DNA from: Ridgeia piscesae
Taxonomy: Eukaryota > Annelida > Polychaeta > Sabellida > Siboglinidae
Assembly: GCA_025642075.2 (NCBI GenBank)
Contig: JAODUO010000059.1
Coordinates: forward strand, 364,501 to 428,500
DNA length: 64,000 nt
Direction: 5' to 3'
A program made the position numbers and the translations under genes. Shown here in pieces: positions 1-44,787 of this stretch. Within the stretch, counting starts at the first letter, position 1, and every line of letters begins with the position of its first letter. The notes below the pieces were generated by a model. That model was not told the DNA's origin, did no database searches, and saw only the letters and a program-made list of their open reading frames with translations.

Positions 1-3000
1 TGGTATCTTGGTCCCAGTGTGTGTTGGTCCTTGGCCTCCTGGTATCTTGGTCCCAGTGTGTGTTGGTCTTTGGCCTCCTGGTATCTTGGTCCCAGTGTGT
101 GTTGGTCTTTGGCCTCCTGGTATCTTGGTCCCAGTGTGTGTTGGTCCTTGGCCTCCTGGTATCTTGGTCCCAGTGTGTGTTGGTCTTTGGCCTCCTGGTA
201 TCTTGGTCCCAGTGTGTGTTGGTCTTTGGCCTCCTGGTATCTTGGTCCCAGTGTGTGTTGGTCTTTGGCCTCCTGGTATCTTGGTCCCAGTGTGTGTTGG
301 TCTTTGGCCTCCTGGTATCTTGGTCCCAGTGTGTGTTGGTCTTTGGCCTCCTGGTATCTTGGTCCCAGTGTGTGTGGTCTTTGGCCTCCTGGTATCTTGG
401 TCCCAGTGTGTGTTGGTCTTTGGCCTCCTGGTATCTTGGTCCCAGTGTGTGCTGGTCTTTGGCCTCCTGGTATCTTGGTACCAGTGTGTGTTGGTCCTTG
501 GCCTCCTGGTATCTTGGTCCCAGTGTGTGTTGGTCTTTGGCCTCCTGGTATCTTGGTCCCAGTGTGTGTTGGTCTTTGGCCTCCTGGTATCTTGGTCCCA
601 GTGTGTGCTGGTCTTTGGCCTCCTGGTATCTTGGTCCCAGTGTGTGTTGGTCCTTGGCCTCCTGGTATCTTGGTCCCAGTGTGTGTTGGTCTTTGGCCTC
701 CTGGTATCTTGGTCCCAGTGTGTGTTGGTCTTTGGCCTCCTGGTATCTTGGTCCCAGTGTGTGTTGGTCTTTGGCCTCCTGGTATCTTGGTCCCAGTGTG
801 TGTTGGTCCTTGGCCTCCTGGTATCTTGGTCCCAGTGTGTGTTGGTCTTTGGCCTCCTGGTATCTTGGTCCCAGTGTGTGTTGGTCTTTGGCCTCCTGGT
901 ATCTTGGTCCCAGTGTGTGTTGGTCTTTGGCCTCCTGGTATCTTGGTCCCAGTGTGTGTTGGTCTTTGGCCTCCTGGTATCTTGGTCCCAGTGTGTGTTG
1001 GTCTTTGGCCTCCTGGTATCTTGGTCCCAGTGTGTGTTGGTCTTTGGCCTCCTGGTATCTTGGTCCCAGTGTGTGTTGGTCCTTGGCCTCCTGGTATCTT
1101 GGTCCCAGTGTGTGTTGGTCTTGGCCTCCTGGTATCTTGGTCCCAGTGTGTGTTGGTCTTTGGCCTCCTGGTATCTTGGTCCCAGTGTGTGTTGGTCCTT
1201 GGCCTCCTGGTATCTTGGTCCCAGTGTGTGCTGGTCCTTGGCCTCCTGGTATCTTGGTCCCAGTGTGTGTTGGTCTTTGGCCTCCTGGTATCTTGGTCCC
1301 AGTGTGTGTTGGTCTTTGGCCTCCTGGTATCTTGGTCCCAGTGTGTGTTGGTCTTTGGCCTCCTGGTATCTTGGTCCCAGTGTGTGTTGGTCTTTGGCCT
1401 CCTGGTATCTTGGTCCCAGTGTGTGTTGGTCTTTGGCCTCCTGGTATCTTGGTCCCAGTGTGTGTGGTCTTTGGCCTCCTGGTATCTTGGTCCCAGTGTG
1501 TGTTGGTCTTTGGCCTCCTGGTATCTTGGTCCCAGTGTGTGTTGGTCTTTGGCCTCCTGGTATCTTGGTCCCAGTGTGTGTTGGTCTTTGGCCTCCTGGT
1601 ATCTTGGTCCCAGTGTGTGTTGGTCTTGGCCTCCTGGTATCTTGGTCCCAGTGTGTGTTGGTCTTTGGCCTCCTGGTATCTTGGTCCCAGTGTGTGTTGG
1701 TCTTTGGCCTCCTGGTATCTTGGTCCCAGTGTGTGCTGGTCTTTGGCCTCCTGGTATCTTGGTCCCAGTGTGTGTTGGTCCTTGGCCTCCTGGTATCTTG
1801 GTCCCAGTGTGTGTTGGTCTTTGGCCTCCTGGTATCTTGGTCCCAGTGTGTGTTGGTCTTGGCCTCCTGGTATCTTGGTCCCAGTGTGTGTTGGTCTTGG
1901 CCTCCTGGTATCTTGGTCCCAGTGTGTGTTGGTCTTTGGCCTCCTGGTATCTTGGTCCCAGTGTGTGTTGGTCCTTTGGCCTCCTGGTATCTTGGTCCCA
2001 GTGTGTGTTGGTCTTTGGCCTCCTGGTATCTTGGTCCCAGTGTGTGTGGTCTTTGGCCTCCTGGTATCTTGGTCCCAGTGTGTGTTGGTCTTTGGCCTCC
2101 TGGTATCTTGGTCCCAGTGTGTGTTGGTCCTTGGCCTCCTGGTATCTTGGTCCCAGTGTGTGTGGTCCTTGGCCTCCTGGTATCTTGGTACCAGTGTGTG
2201 TGGTCCTTTGGCCTCCTGGTATATTGGTCACCAGTGTGTGCTGGTCTTGGCCTCCTGGTATCTTGGTCACCAGTGTGTGCTTGGTCTTTGGCCTCCTGGT
2301 ATCTTGGTCCCAGTGTGTGTGGTCCTTGGCCTCCTTGGTCCCAGTGTGTGCTGGTCTTTGGCCTCCTGGTATCTTGGTCCCAGTGTGTGTTGGTCCTTTG
2401 CCTCCTGGTATTTGGCCCAGTGTGTGTGGTCTTTGGCCTCCTGGTAACTTGGTCCCGTGTGTGTTGGTCTTGGCCTCCTGGTATCTTGGTCCCAGTGTGT
2501 GCTGGTCCTTGGCCTCCTGGTACTTGGTCCAGTGTGTGTGGTCTTGGCCTCCTGGTATCTTGGTCCCAGTGTGTGTTGGTCTTTGGCCTCCTGGTATCTT
2601 GGTCCCAGTGTGTGTTGGTCCTTGGCCTCCTGGTACTTGGTCCAATGTGTGTTGGTCCTTGGCCTCCTGGTATCTTGGTCCCAGTGTGTGTTGGTCTTTG
2701 GCCTCCTGGTACTTGGTCCAGTGTGTGTTGGTCCTTGACCTCCTGGTATCTTGGTCCCAGTGTGTGTTGGTCTTGGCCTCCTGGTATCTTGGTCCCAGTG
2801 TGTGTTGGTCTTTGGCCTCCTGGTATCTTGGTCCCAGTGTGTGTTGGTCTTTGGCCTCCTGGTATCTTGGTCCCAGTGTGTGTTGGTCTTTGGCCTCCTG
2901 GTATCTTGGTCCCAGTGTGTGTTGGTCCTTGGCCTCCTGGTATCTTGGTCCCAGTGTGTGTTGGTCTTGGCCTCCTGGTATCTTGGTCCAGTGTGTGTTG

Positions 3001-6000
3001 GTCCTTGGCCTCCTGGTATCTTGGTCCCAGTGTGTGTTGGTCCTTGGCCTCCTGGTATCTTGGTCCCAGTGTGTGCTGGTCTTGGCCTCCTGGTATCTTG
3101 GTCCCAGTGTGTGCTGGTCCTTGGCCTCCTGGTATCTTGGTCCCAGTGTGTGCTGGTCCTTGGCCTCCTGGTATCTTGGTCCCAGTGTGTGTTGGTCCTT
3201 GGCCTCCTGGTATCTTGGTCCCAGTGTGTGCTGGTCTTTGGCCTCCTGGTATCTTGGTACCAGTGTGTGCTGGTCCTTGGCCTCCTGGTATCTTGGTCCC
3301 AGTGTGTGTTGGTCCTTGGCCTCCTGGTATCTTGGTCCCAGTGTGTGTTGGTCCTTGGCCTCCTGGTATCTTGGTCCCAGTGTGTGTTGGTCTTTGGCCT
3401 CCTGGTATCTTGGTCCCAGTGTGTGTTGGTCTTTGGCCTCCTGGTATCTTGGTCCCAGTGTGTGCTGGTCTTTGGCCTCCTGGTATCTTGGTCCCAGTGT
3501 GTGTTGGTCCTTGGCCTCCTGGTATCTTGGTCCCAGTGTGTGTTGGTCTTTGGCCTCCTGGTATCTTGGTCCCAGTGTGTGTTGGTCTTGGCCTCCTGGT
3601 ATCTTGGTCCCAGTGTGTGTTGGTCTTTGGCCTCCTGGTATCTTGGTCCCAGTGTGTGTTAGTCCTTGGCCTCCTGGTATCTTGGTCCCAGTGTGTGTTG
3701 GTCTTTGGCCTCCTGGTATCTTGGTCCCAGTGTGTGTTGGTCCTTGGCCTCCTGGTATCTTGGTCCCAGTGTGTGTTGGTCTTTGGCCTCCTGGTATCTT
3801 GGTCCCAGTGTGTGTTGGTCTTTGGCCTCCTGGTATCTTGGTCCCAGTGTGTGTTGGTCTTTGGCCTCCTGGTATCTTGGTCCCGTGTGTGTTGGTCTTT
3901 GGCCTCCTGGTATCTTGGTCCCAGTGTGTGTTGGTCTTTGGCCTCCTGGTATCTTGGTCCCAGTGTGTGTTGGTCCTTGGCCTCCTGGTATCTTGGTCCC
4001 AGTGTGTGTTGGTCTTTGGCCTCCTGGTATCTTGGTCCCAGTGTGTGTTGGTCTTTGGCCTCCTGGTATCTTGGTCCCAGTGTGTGTTGGTCCTTGGCCT
4101 CCTGGTATCTTGGTCCCAGTGTGTGTTGGTCTCTTGGCCTCCTGGTATCTTGGTCCCAGTGTGTGTTGGTCCTTGGCCTCCTGGTATCTTGGTCCCAGTG
4201 TGTGTTGGTCCTTGGCCTCCTGGTATCTTGGTCCCAGTGTGTGCTGGTCTTTGGCCTCCTGGTATCTTGGTCCCAGTGTGTGTTGGTCTTTGGCCTCCTG
4301 GTATACTTGGTCCCAGTGTGTGTTGGTCCTTGGCCTCCTGGTATCTTGGTCCCAGTGTGTGTTGGTCTTTGGCCTCCTGGTATCTTGGTCCCAGTGTGTG
4401 TTGGTCTTTGGCCTCCTGGTATCTTGGTACCAGTGTGTGTTGGTCTTGGCCTCCTGGTATCTTGGTCCCATGTGTGTGGTCTTTGGCCTCCTGGTATCTT
4501 GGTCCCAGTGTGTGCTGGTCTCTTGGCCTCCTGGTATCTTGGTCCCAGTGTGTGTTGGTCTTTGGCCTCCTGGTATCTTGGTCCCAGTGTGTGTTGGTCT
4601 TGGCCTCCTGGTATCTTGGTCCCAGTGTGTGTTGGTCCTTGGCCTCCTGGTATCTTGGTCCCAGTGTGTGTTGGTCTTTGGCCTCCTGGTATCTTGGTCC
4701 CAGTGTGTGTTGGTCTTTGGCCTCCTGGTATCTTGGTCCCAGTGTGTGTTGGTCTTTGGCCTCCTGGTATCTTGGTCCCAGTGTGTGTTGGTCTTTTGGG
4801 CCCCCTGGTATCTTGGTCCCAGTGTGTGTTGGTCTTTGGCCTCCTGGTATCTTGGTCCCAGTGTGTGCTTTGGGCTTTGGCCTCCTGGTATCTTGGTCCC
4901 AGTGTGTGTTGGTCTTTGGCCTCCTGGTATCTTGGTCCCAGTGTGTGTTGGTCTTTTGGGCCCCCTGGTATCTTGGTCCCAGTGTGTGTTGGTCTTTGGC
5001 CTCCTGGTATCTTGGTCCCAGTGTGTGTTGGTCTTTTGGGCCCCCTGGTATCTTGGTCCCAGTGTGTGTTGGTCTTTGGCCTCCTGGTATCTTGGTCCCA
5101 GTGTGTGTTGGTCTTTGGCCTCCTGGTATCTTGGTCCCAGTGTGTGTTGGTCCTTGGCCTCCTGGTTCTTGGTCCCATGTGTGTTGGTCCTTGGCCTCCT
5201 GGTATCTTGGTCCCAGTGTGTGCTGGTCCTTGGCCTCCTGGTATCTTGGTCCCAGTGTGTGTTGGTCTTTGGCCTCCTGGTATATTGGTCCCAGTGTGTG
5301 TTGGTCTTTGGCCTCCTGGTATCTTGGTCCCAGTGTGTGTTGGTCCTTGGCCTCCTGGTATCTTGGTCCCAGTGTGTGTTGGTCTTGGCCTCCTGGTATC
5401 TTGGTCCCAGTGTGTGTTGGTCTTTGGCCTCCTGGTATCTTGGTCCCAGTGTGTGTTGGTCTTTGGCCTCCTGGTATCTTGGTCCCAGTGTGTGTTGGTC
5501 TTTGGCCTCCTGGTATCTTGGTCCCAGTGTGTGTTGGTCTTTGGCCTCCTGGTATCTTGGTCCCAGTGTGTGTTGGTCTTTGGCCTCCTGGTATCTTGGT
5601 CCCAATGTGTGCTGGTCTCTTGGCCTCCTGGTATCTTGGTCCCAGTGTGTGTTGGTCTTGGCCTCCTGGTATCTTGGTCCCAGTGTGTGTTGGTCCTTTT
5701 GGGCCCCCTGGTATCTTGGTCCCAGTGTGTGTTGGTCTTTGGCCTCCTGGTATCTTGGTCCCAGTGTGTGTTGGTCTTTGGCCTCCTGGTATCTTGGTCC
5801 CAGTGTGTGTTGGTCTTGGCCTCCTGGTATCTTGGTCCCAGTGTGTGTTGGTCTTTGGCCTCCTGGTATCTTGGTCCCAGTGTGTGTTGGTCTTTGGCCT
5901 CCTGGTATCTTGGTCCCAGTGTGTGTTGGTCTTGGCCTCCTGGTATCTTGGTCCCAGTGTGTGTGGTTCTTGGCCTCCTGGTATCTTGGTCCCAGTGTGT

Positions 6001-6775
6001 GTTGGTCTTGGCCTCCTGGTATCTTGGTCCCAGTGTGTGTTGGTCTTGGCCTCCTGGTATCTTGGTCCAGTGTGTGTTGGTCTTGGCCTCCTGGTTCTTG
6101 GTCCCAGTGTGTGTTGTCTTTGGCCTCCTGGTATCTTGGTCCCAGTGTGTGTTGGTCTTGGCATCCTGGTTTCTTGGTCCCAGTGTGTGTTAGTCTTTGG
6201 CCTCCTGGTTTCTTGGTCCCAGTGTGTGTTGGTCTCTGGCCTTTCCCGTATCTTGGTCCCAGTGTGTAGGTTCTGGGCTCCTGGTATCTTGGTCCTGTGT
6301 GTTAGGTCTTTGGCCTCCTGGTATCTTGGTCACCAGTGTGTGTTGGTCTTGGCCTCCTGGTTCTTGGTCCCAGTGTGTGTTGGTCGTTGGCCTCCTGGTA
6401 TCTTGGTCCCCTGTGTGTTGTCTTTGGCCTCCTGGTATCTTGGTCCCAGTGTGTGTTGGTCTTGGCCTCCTGGTATCTTGGTCCCAGTGTGTGTTGGTCT
6501 TTGGCCTCCTGTTATCTTGGTCCCAGTGTGTGTTGGTCTTGGCCTCCTGGTTTCTTGGTCCCAGTGTGTGTTGGTTCTTTGGCCTCCTGGTATCTTGGTC
6601 CCAGTGTGTGTTGGTCCTTGGCCTCCTGGTATCTTGGTCCCAGTGTGTGTTGGTCTTTGGCCTCCTGGTATCTTGGTCCCAGTGTGTGTTGGTCCTTGGC
6701 CTCCTGGTATCTTGGTCCCAGTGTGTGTTGGTCTGTGGCCTCCTGGTATCTCCTGGTGTCCTGGTGGTCCCATGT
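1..6775. repeat. 39-bp minisatellite, about 170 tandem copies
   Basis: One 39-bp unit, recognisable by the core TGGTATCTTGGTCCCAGTGT followed by a GTTGGTCTTTGGCCTCC part, repeats from the left edge to 6775. The array therefore starts outside the window. Common variants are GGTCTT versus GGTCCTT, and GTTGG versus GCTGG. Units at about 2150-2760 and 6050-6775 are more diverged than the rest. A variant with GGGCCCCCTGG recurs near 4797, 4957, 5037 and 5699, which suggests local block duplication. Because 39 is divisible by 3 and the unit has few stops on either strand, it gives open frames of over 2,000 codons; these are artefacts. The array lies in the intron before the first visible dynein exon (6972). 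Confidence 0.97.
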
Positions 6776-6971
6776 AGCCATTGCCTTATTGATGACACAA
6801 CAACTATTCATCCGTGTCCAACTTCCATTTAAAAACTCTTTTTCAGTTTTGTTTGCAATTGTTTCTCTATAATTACAAATGCATTCCAATATCTCCTCTA
6901 CGCTGTTCCTTCACTTCATCACATGTGTACGACAGTTCTGTTATCATCGTTAAGTCACCGTCTTGTGTTAG

Positions 6972-39127
<32,156 letters not shown>

Positions 39128-40845
39128 TATCTGATACCCAACCAACTGAAAGGGAATATACCCAGCGGTGTCTTTTTGTTAACAACTGCTACACCCTTAA
39201 TTCTAATAACGGATGAACAAAAATTTACTTATTTCGTGAATGTTTATTAGCCGCAAAGTGGGGCTAAAGAAATAATGCTGTACAGCGGCCTATCACTTGG
39301 GATTTGTCACTTTTATTTTTTCTTACATACATGACTGCACCGATAACACGCTGCAGATGAGAACTGGGTTTTCAGAGTAGCTGTTCCTTTAACTGTATGC
39401 GTAATGTGTTTTGCATTCAATAATCCATACAGCGTTTTAGCGATATACCACTGTATTTGTAAATATAAAGTGAGAAACCTATATACTGCTTTGACTTGCA
39501 AGTTGCAAACCGTGCAATTTTTGAGCGAACTACTAAATATTTCCAACCAGTGTAAGAATATGAGTAACTGACTTACGGCATAGTGATAAATTATTAATAC
39601 AGCAACATTTGGTGGCTCACTTGTCCATACTGTACATATACCGCATTCCTAAGTGTCAATGTAATTTATTATAATTATGGCATCATAATCATGTTTTGAT
39701 GTCATATTTTATGTTTGTAGCGTTTTAAAAGGCCCAAAGGTTTTAAACTAGCATGTGGTGATGTTGATGAAATCAAGAAACGGTTAATAACTAGTATTAC
39801 GTAATCACTTGATTACCTGCATTAAGTTATACTTTTCTGTAACGTATATGATATCAGTGTGTATGATATGTTGCCTGCAACTAAAATGGTAGATCATAAT
39901 CATGCATATAGATACAAAACAAATAACACTTATCAGATTGCCAGTGATATATAACGATGTGTCAAGTCTGTGCGTTGATCGTCACTTCTTGTTGAACGTT
40001 TGTTTTTGTTACGTGTTCCATAGTGTGATGCACTGACAAAATATATTAAACTAACGAATGTGCCAACTCATCCGAAATCGTTTCTATTTGATCAATTTAT
40101 AACGGACCAACAAGATATTCTGACTGCTGTTTAAAGCAACCGTCAGTATGCTTCCTGCGTCTGGTTCCCTCACTTGAAGAAAGACCTCACTGGAAAAGTT
40201 TAGCAACATGTACACATACGACTACACTATCATACAACATTCGACTGGGAATAAAAAAATCCCTAAATTGAAGAGAGAAAACATTAACTGTTTTTACTTG
40301 ATTCAATCAATTAGAATTGTAAAGTTCATTGTGTCCACCAAAGTAAATGTTCCTGAAATCCATTGGTAACACGTGTGGCCACAGTGAAAACTAGAAACAG
40401 AGCTCAACAGGAAATATACACTTCCCTTCTCCGTTCTAGTGGTAAAGTCGTGAACTCTGTCTCACAATAACGTTCTGGGCCCAGACCTTCAACCAACTAG
40501 TTCCGCATCAAGACATTACCGACATCCACGGTATAACTTCGACTCCACAAATTAGCCTAATCTATGGAAATGGAAAGACAATAAATAAAATGCGGCAAGA
40601 GGCCCTTGAAGTCATTTGGACTATAAGTATAGTGAGTGGTAATTATGAATGAAATGTGTTTTAGTGAATCATAGCCACTGCCTAGTCTCGTCACCGTAAT
40701 CATATAATTGGCCATTTCTCTGGTTATTCATACAAGATTACCAGAAACAGCCAAACTGCGTGAATCCAGCAGACAATATCAATAAAGTGTATTACTTTTC
40801 TATGTTTGTCACAAACAAGTGACAATATATCTAACTAGTAGACAC
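39128..40845. other. intergenic, downstream of the dynein stop
   Basis: Contains the presumed 3' UTR. The nearest canonical AATAAA on the + strand is at 40250-40255, with an ATTAAA at 40045-40050. The stretch 40619-40731 is a direct repeat of 42371-42482. No gene recognised. Confidence 0.4.
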
Positions 40846-41666
40846 CAGACATGGGGTCAAATACATTTAAATGTATTTAAATACAAATACTTTTGAGGGA
40901 TATAAATGCAAATGTATTTAAATACAAATACATTGAAAAGTATTTCAAATACTTTTCATGTTCAGGATACATTACTATATAGGTAAAAAAACGATATATT
41001 AAAGAGTTCGAGACATCTAGTTGATTGCCATTGTCTAAGTTGTCTGCAGATTCATAGGCAACTGACGTGCAGTTACAACAAATCTACCCTCTATGATGAA
41101 GATACCACCTGACTTGAGGAGCCACCACCTTCTCTTAACCCATAGGCTACAAGTGAAGCAACTACTTGAAACAATAGCTGGTCACCAAATCTGGCAGTCA
41201 CCAGGCAGTTCGGTTTAATTAACTGGACCATGAAAACACTGACAGGCATGTCAGTGAAAGGGAGTCTTGTTATTGCTAACTACATCACAGTCACCACTGA
41301 CAAGAGAGGCAGTGGCTTCTTGTGAACAACCCTTCTTATATAGTGGTCTCAAAGGTCTACTGCCTCAATGACTGCTTATATGATGGCTTAATTGCCTTTA
41401 CCAGGCCGTAATTTCTGAGTAAATTGCCAAGGGACACAGTACAGTTACTTGACTTTTAAGAATTCAACCAAGAACTATTTTAAATTGCAATTATCATACG
41501 CATTTAAAAAAGTATTTGAATTTTTTTTGGAAAAGTATCTGAACTATCAAATACTATAGGAAAGTATCTAAATACAAATACTTTCAATTCATAAATGTCA
41601 GATATAAATACTTTTTAAAAAGTATTTAAATACTTTCAAATACAAATGTATTTGAACCCATGTCTG
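40846..41666. mobile_element. hAT-like non-autonomous element with 8-bp target duplication
   Basis: Begins CAGACATGGGGTCAAATAC and ends GTATTTGAACCCATGTCTG as an inverted repeat. It is flanked by identical GTAGACAC at 40838-40845 and 41667-41674. The subterminal regions are rich in AAATACTTT and AAAGTATTT words. No transposase frame survives. CAG-type ends with an exact 8-bp duplication fit hAT. A degraded relative lies at 58623-59344. Confidence 0.85.
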
Positions 41667-41767
41667 GTAGACACCACAGTTACATAATGTTATAGATAAT
41701 TAAACAAACATCAAAATAAACGCAACTTGTTTTTTTAATAGAAAATCGGTAGTTTTTAAGATACAAC

Positions 41768-41899
41768 TTAAACACGCGGCGTGGAATGTCGACAGGTATG
41801 AACTACGCCTGGAAGCGAAACAGCAATCGTTCTTTGAGAGCGCGCAAACGACGACTCCAGTCGTCTGGTTGCTTCCTGTCGACGAGAAGATACTGGCGA
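41768..41899 (+). pseudogene. partial duplicate of the dynein last exon
   Basis: Matches 38828-38953 with high similarity. The parent encodes AWDVDRYVLMKQQSF and VVWLLPVDEKILAE; the copy encodes AWNVDRYELRLEAKQQSF and VVWLLPVDEKILAN. The copy has a 9-bp in-frame insertion, no internal stop, and then ends with CIV and TAA at about 41911. The rest of the exon, the acceptor and the second half of the domain are missing. It lies about 100 bp after the hAT-like element and on the same strand as the gene, so a tandem or transposon-associated duplication is likely. It could be an alternative exon, but the nearest upstream AG (41738-41739) does not give a compatible phase. Confidence 0.75.
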
Positions 41900-42370
41900 A
41901 CTGTATAGTTTAACAGGGATCTATCTACATGTTTATTGATTCAGCCAGTGCTACTGTTGCAATTGTTCAAGGTGCCACATCAACAAAAGAAGCTTTCTCT
42001 CTGGTTGAGGCCTGGCCTCTGGTGGAATGTTCAGATATCCATAGGAGGTCGTGTCCGGAAAGGAGCTAAAAATACATTTTCCTTTTTATGAGGATCTTGA
42101 GATGTCTTTACAAGACCACTGAATTACACTCTCCTTTGAGTACAACGAAGATACCCTCAAATGTATCTATGCAAAATTTGAGGAAAAGCTGAAAAAATGT
42201 TTTTGGAAGAAAACACTGAAAATGTGCTTGTTTTAGGCCATAGACGACCTTAGGCTATATAATGAGTCAATCAAACTTTATATTTTCTGCATAGCGCACG
42301 ACACAGAGTGATACCATGTTTTGGACCATCGGCCTAAAAAAGGGCTAAGAAACCCTGGAGTCCTTTTGTA

Positions 42371-42482
42371 CTATAATTTATTTATAGCGAGTTATTATGA
42401 ATGAAATGTGTTTTGGTGAATCGTAGTCACTTCCTAGTCTCTTCGCCATAATCATCTAATTGGCATTTTCTCTGGTTATCCA
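42371..42482. repeat. direct repeat of 40619-40731
   Basis: Both contain TTATGAATGAAATGTGTTTT, then CCTAGTCTC, GCC or ACCGTAATCAT, and TTTCTCTGGTTAT. The second copy leads directly into the palindrome at 42515-43803, so the first may be a truncated piece of the same element. Confidence 0.65.
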
Positions 42483-42514
42483 TGCGAGAGGATAATCAGA
42501 CAATATGTCGTGCA

Positions 42515-43803
42515 AGTCTCGCGCGCGAAAACGAGACTGGGGGCAGGAGGTCCATATACTCCATGTTAACATATAGGACTTTGTTTTTGGTCGTAATAAT
42601 CGAACTGTTCTGAAATAGCGTATTTCAGTTATATTGTCCGAAGGATTATTACAAGCAGAAGCAGTGGAACATTTTGCCGGTGACAATGATCACGGAAATC
42701 ATGAATTTTAATCGATTATTATGGTGGTTGCCATGGCAATAGCGGCAAGTACTTGTGTTTGGGCTAAACGTATACATGTGTTATGATTATGCGCATTTAG
42801 ACAACTTGTCAGATATAAGTGCTTATCGAAACCACAACGTACAGCAATGTAAAACGCAAATCCCGTAAAATACACATACGGCCTATACATATACGTGTCT
42901 ATTATCTGCACTACGTAAATCGCTATGTGTCTATGATAGTGTGATAAACTCAGTATTAAATCGGACATTTAAGATAAGAAACGTATAACACAAGATATTT
43001 ATGAAATGATTTTCCTAGTATTCATCAGTCGGAAGATACAACTGTTGTCCATCGTTAGAATATTATTCTTGTGTCCAGTCTCCAATATTTAGTCTCGCTT
43101 AGTCCCCAATAAGCTCCAGTCGCGCGGAGTCACGCCATGTATCGTGACCCACTTACAGGCCCTAAGTGGGTCATGATACATGGCGAGACTCCGCGCGACT
43201 GGAGCTGATTGGGGACTGTACACAAGAATAATATTATAACGATGAATGGCAGTTGTAGCTTCCGACTGATGAATACCCGGAAAATCAGGTCTTAAATATC
43301 TTGTGTTATACCTTTCTTACCGGAGATGTCCGGTTTAATATTGAGTTTACCCTATCATAGACATAATATAGCGATTTACAGTGCAGATAATAAACACGAT
43401 TTTAGGCCGTATGTTTCTTTTACGTGATTTGCATTTTACATTGCTGTACGGTGTGGTTTCGATAAGCACATATATCTGACAAGTTATCTAAATGCAAAAA
43501 AATTGCATTCTTCATTATTAGTCAAGATCGCCAAACACAGTCACAAGTACTTGCCGCTAATGTCGTGGAAACCACCATAATAATCGATTAAATTCATGTT
43601 TTCCATGATCATTGTCACCGGCAAAGTGTTCCATCGCTTCTGCTTGTAATAATCCTTCGGACAATATAACTGAAACACGCTATTTGGGAACTGTTCGATT
43701 ATTACAAACAAAACAAAACAAAGTCCTATATGTTAACATGGAGAATATGGATTTCCTGCCCCCAACTGCCCCCAGCGTCGTTTTCGCGCGCGAGACTTAC
43801 ATG
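42515..43803. mobile_element. 1.3-kb palindromic foldback element
   Basis: Two arms of about 640 bp face each other around about 43158. The inner part is nearly perfect: AGTCCCCAATAAGCTCCAGT at 43101 faces ACTGGAGCTGATTGGGGACT at 43198, and CCCACTTA faces TAAGTGGG with a 7-base centre. Outer landmarks also mirror each other, with TCTCGCGCGCGAAAACGA at 42518 facing TCGTTTTCGCGCGCGAGA at 43779. Small gaps and substitutions separate the arms. No coding capacity is seen. Confidence 0.8.
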
Positions 43804-43879
43804 CCCTATGTACCAAATTGGGTGAATGCAGTAACACGACTGGTCACTAGTGGTTTCAGAGCCACACATATACATAAAC

Positions 43880-43948
43880 ACACACACGTGTGTGTGTGTG
43901 TGTGTGTGTGCGTGTGTGTGTGTGTGTCGTGTCGTGCGTGTGTGTGTG
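43880..43948. repeat. (GT)n microsatellite
   Basis: ACACACACGTGTGTGTGTGTG type run with CGTG interruptions. Confidence 0.85.
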
Positions 43949-44032
43949 CCAAATTAGAAGAATAGATTCCGAATACTTTCTGAGATTTTAGAGCTAACGG
44001 CGGGCGGCGTACGCAGACGGATGCCATAAGTC

Positions 44033-44787
44033 TAACCATTTGCATCTACAATCGATGTTTTTACAGCAATGGTTTATTCAGAAAGTGGTCTTAAAGTGTA
44101 AAAAATTAGCAAATCCACCGACACCATGAATGTTATTGTTTTAGTTAATAGTTACAAACATCTCTTACGTAATATATGCTTGCGTGCGCGCAGCACATGC
44201 GGGATGTTTATAGAATTTTGTTTAAACAATGCGACATTCGGACAAAATGTAACTTCCATACTTATAAATCATGTTATATTTCGGGCGGTAACATCAGTGA
44301 ATCAGCAGGCTTTTGGCCCTTATTTTATAACTTTTGTTTCTCGTTTCATTTGTTGCTACATCTGCAAGACCAACCATAATTTTAGACACATGTATTTTTT
44401 TAATATGGTAGTATTCTTCTTCATTTTTTAATAGCAGTAGTGATAATAATAATTATATTACTTTAAATAATATTATTATCATCACTGTGATGTCGAATTG
44501 TTGTCGCGTTTGTTTTGTGAATTTTCTTCGTTAGAGGAATGCAAGTGAATTTTGTTGTACCATAATGTATGTATAATAATATATGTGAGAAGTTGGGCCG
44601 CTGTTGGTCGTTTTCATGGGTTGGCCTGAAAGTACCACAGTTCATGCCAAGTCGACTCCGCTGTCATTCTGTTTCTAAAATGGCGTAGTTCAGACTTTCG
44701 ATGGTTCTGTTGATTTTTTCTGGTAAACCGCCGACATTAAAAATACGACTGTTGGAAGTCGTTACTTTTTATTAACTCTATCAAACC
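44033..44787. mobile_element. internally deleted copy of the 31885-33897 element
   Basis: Starts with CTAACCATTTGCATCTACAA, as at 31890, and continues with GAAAGTGGTCTTAAAGTG. It then jumps to the part equivalent to 33020 and ends with TCTGGTAAACCGCCGACATT, as at 33829. About 1 kb, including the left arm of the inverted repeat, is missing. This shows that the family is dispersed and that 31885-33897 is not a unique sequence. Confidence 0.65.

Noticed and set aside
8..6777. Open frames of 800-2,250 codons across the left array
   Set aside because: They consist only of the 39-bp unit translated in different frames on both strands. The period is divisible by 3 and the unit has few stops. No start context, splice logic or protein family is recognisable.
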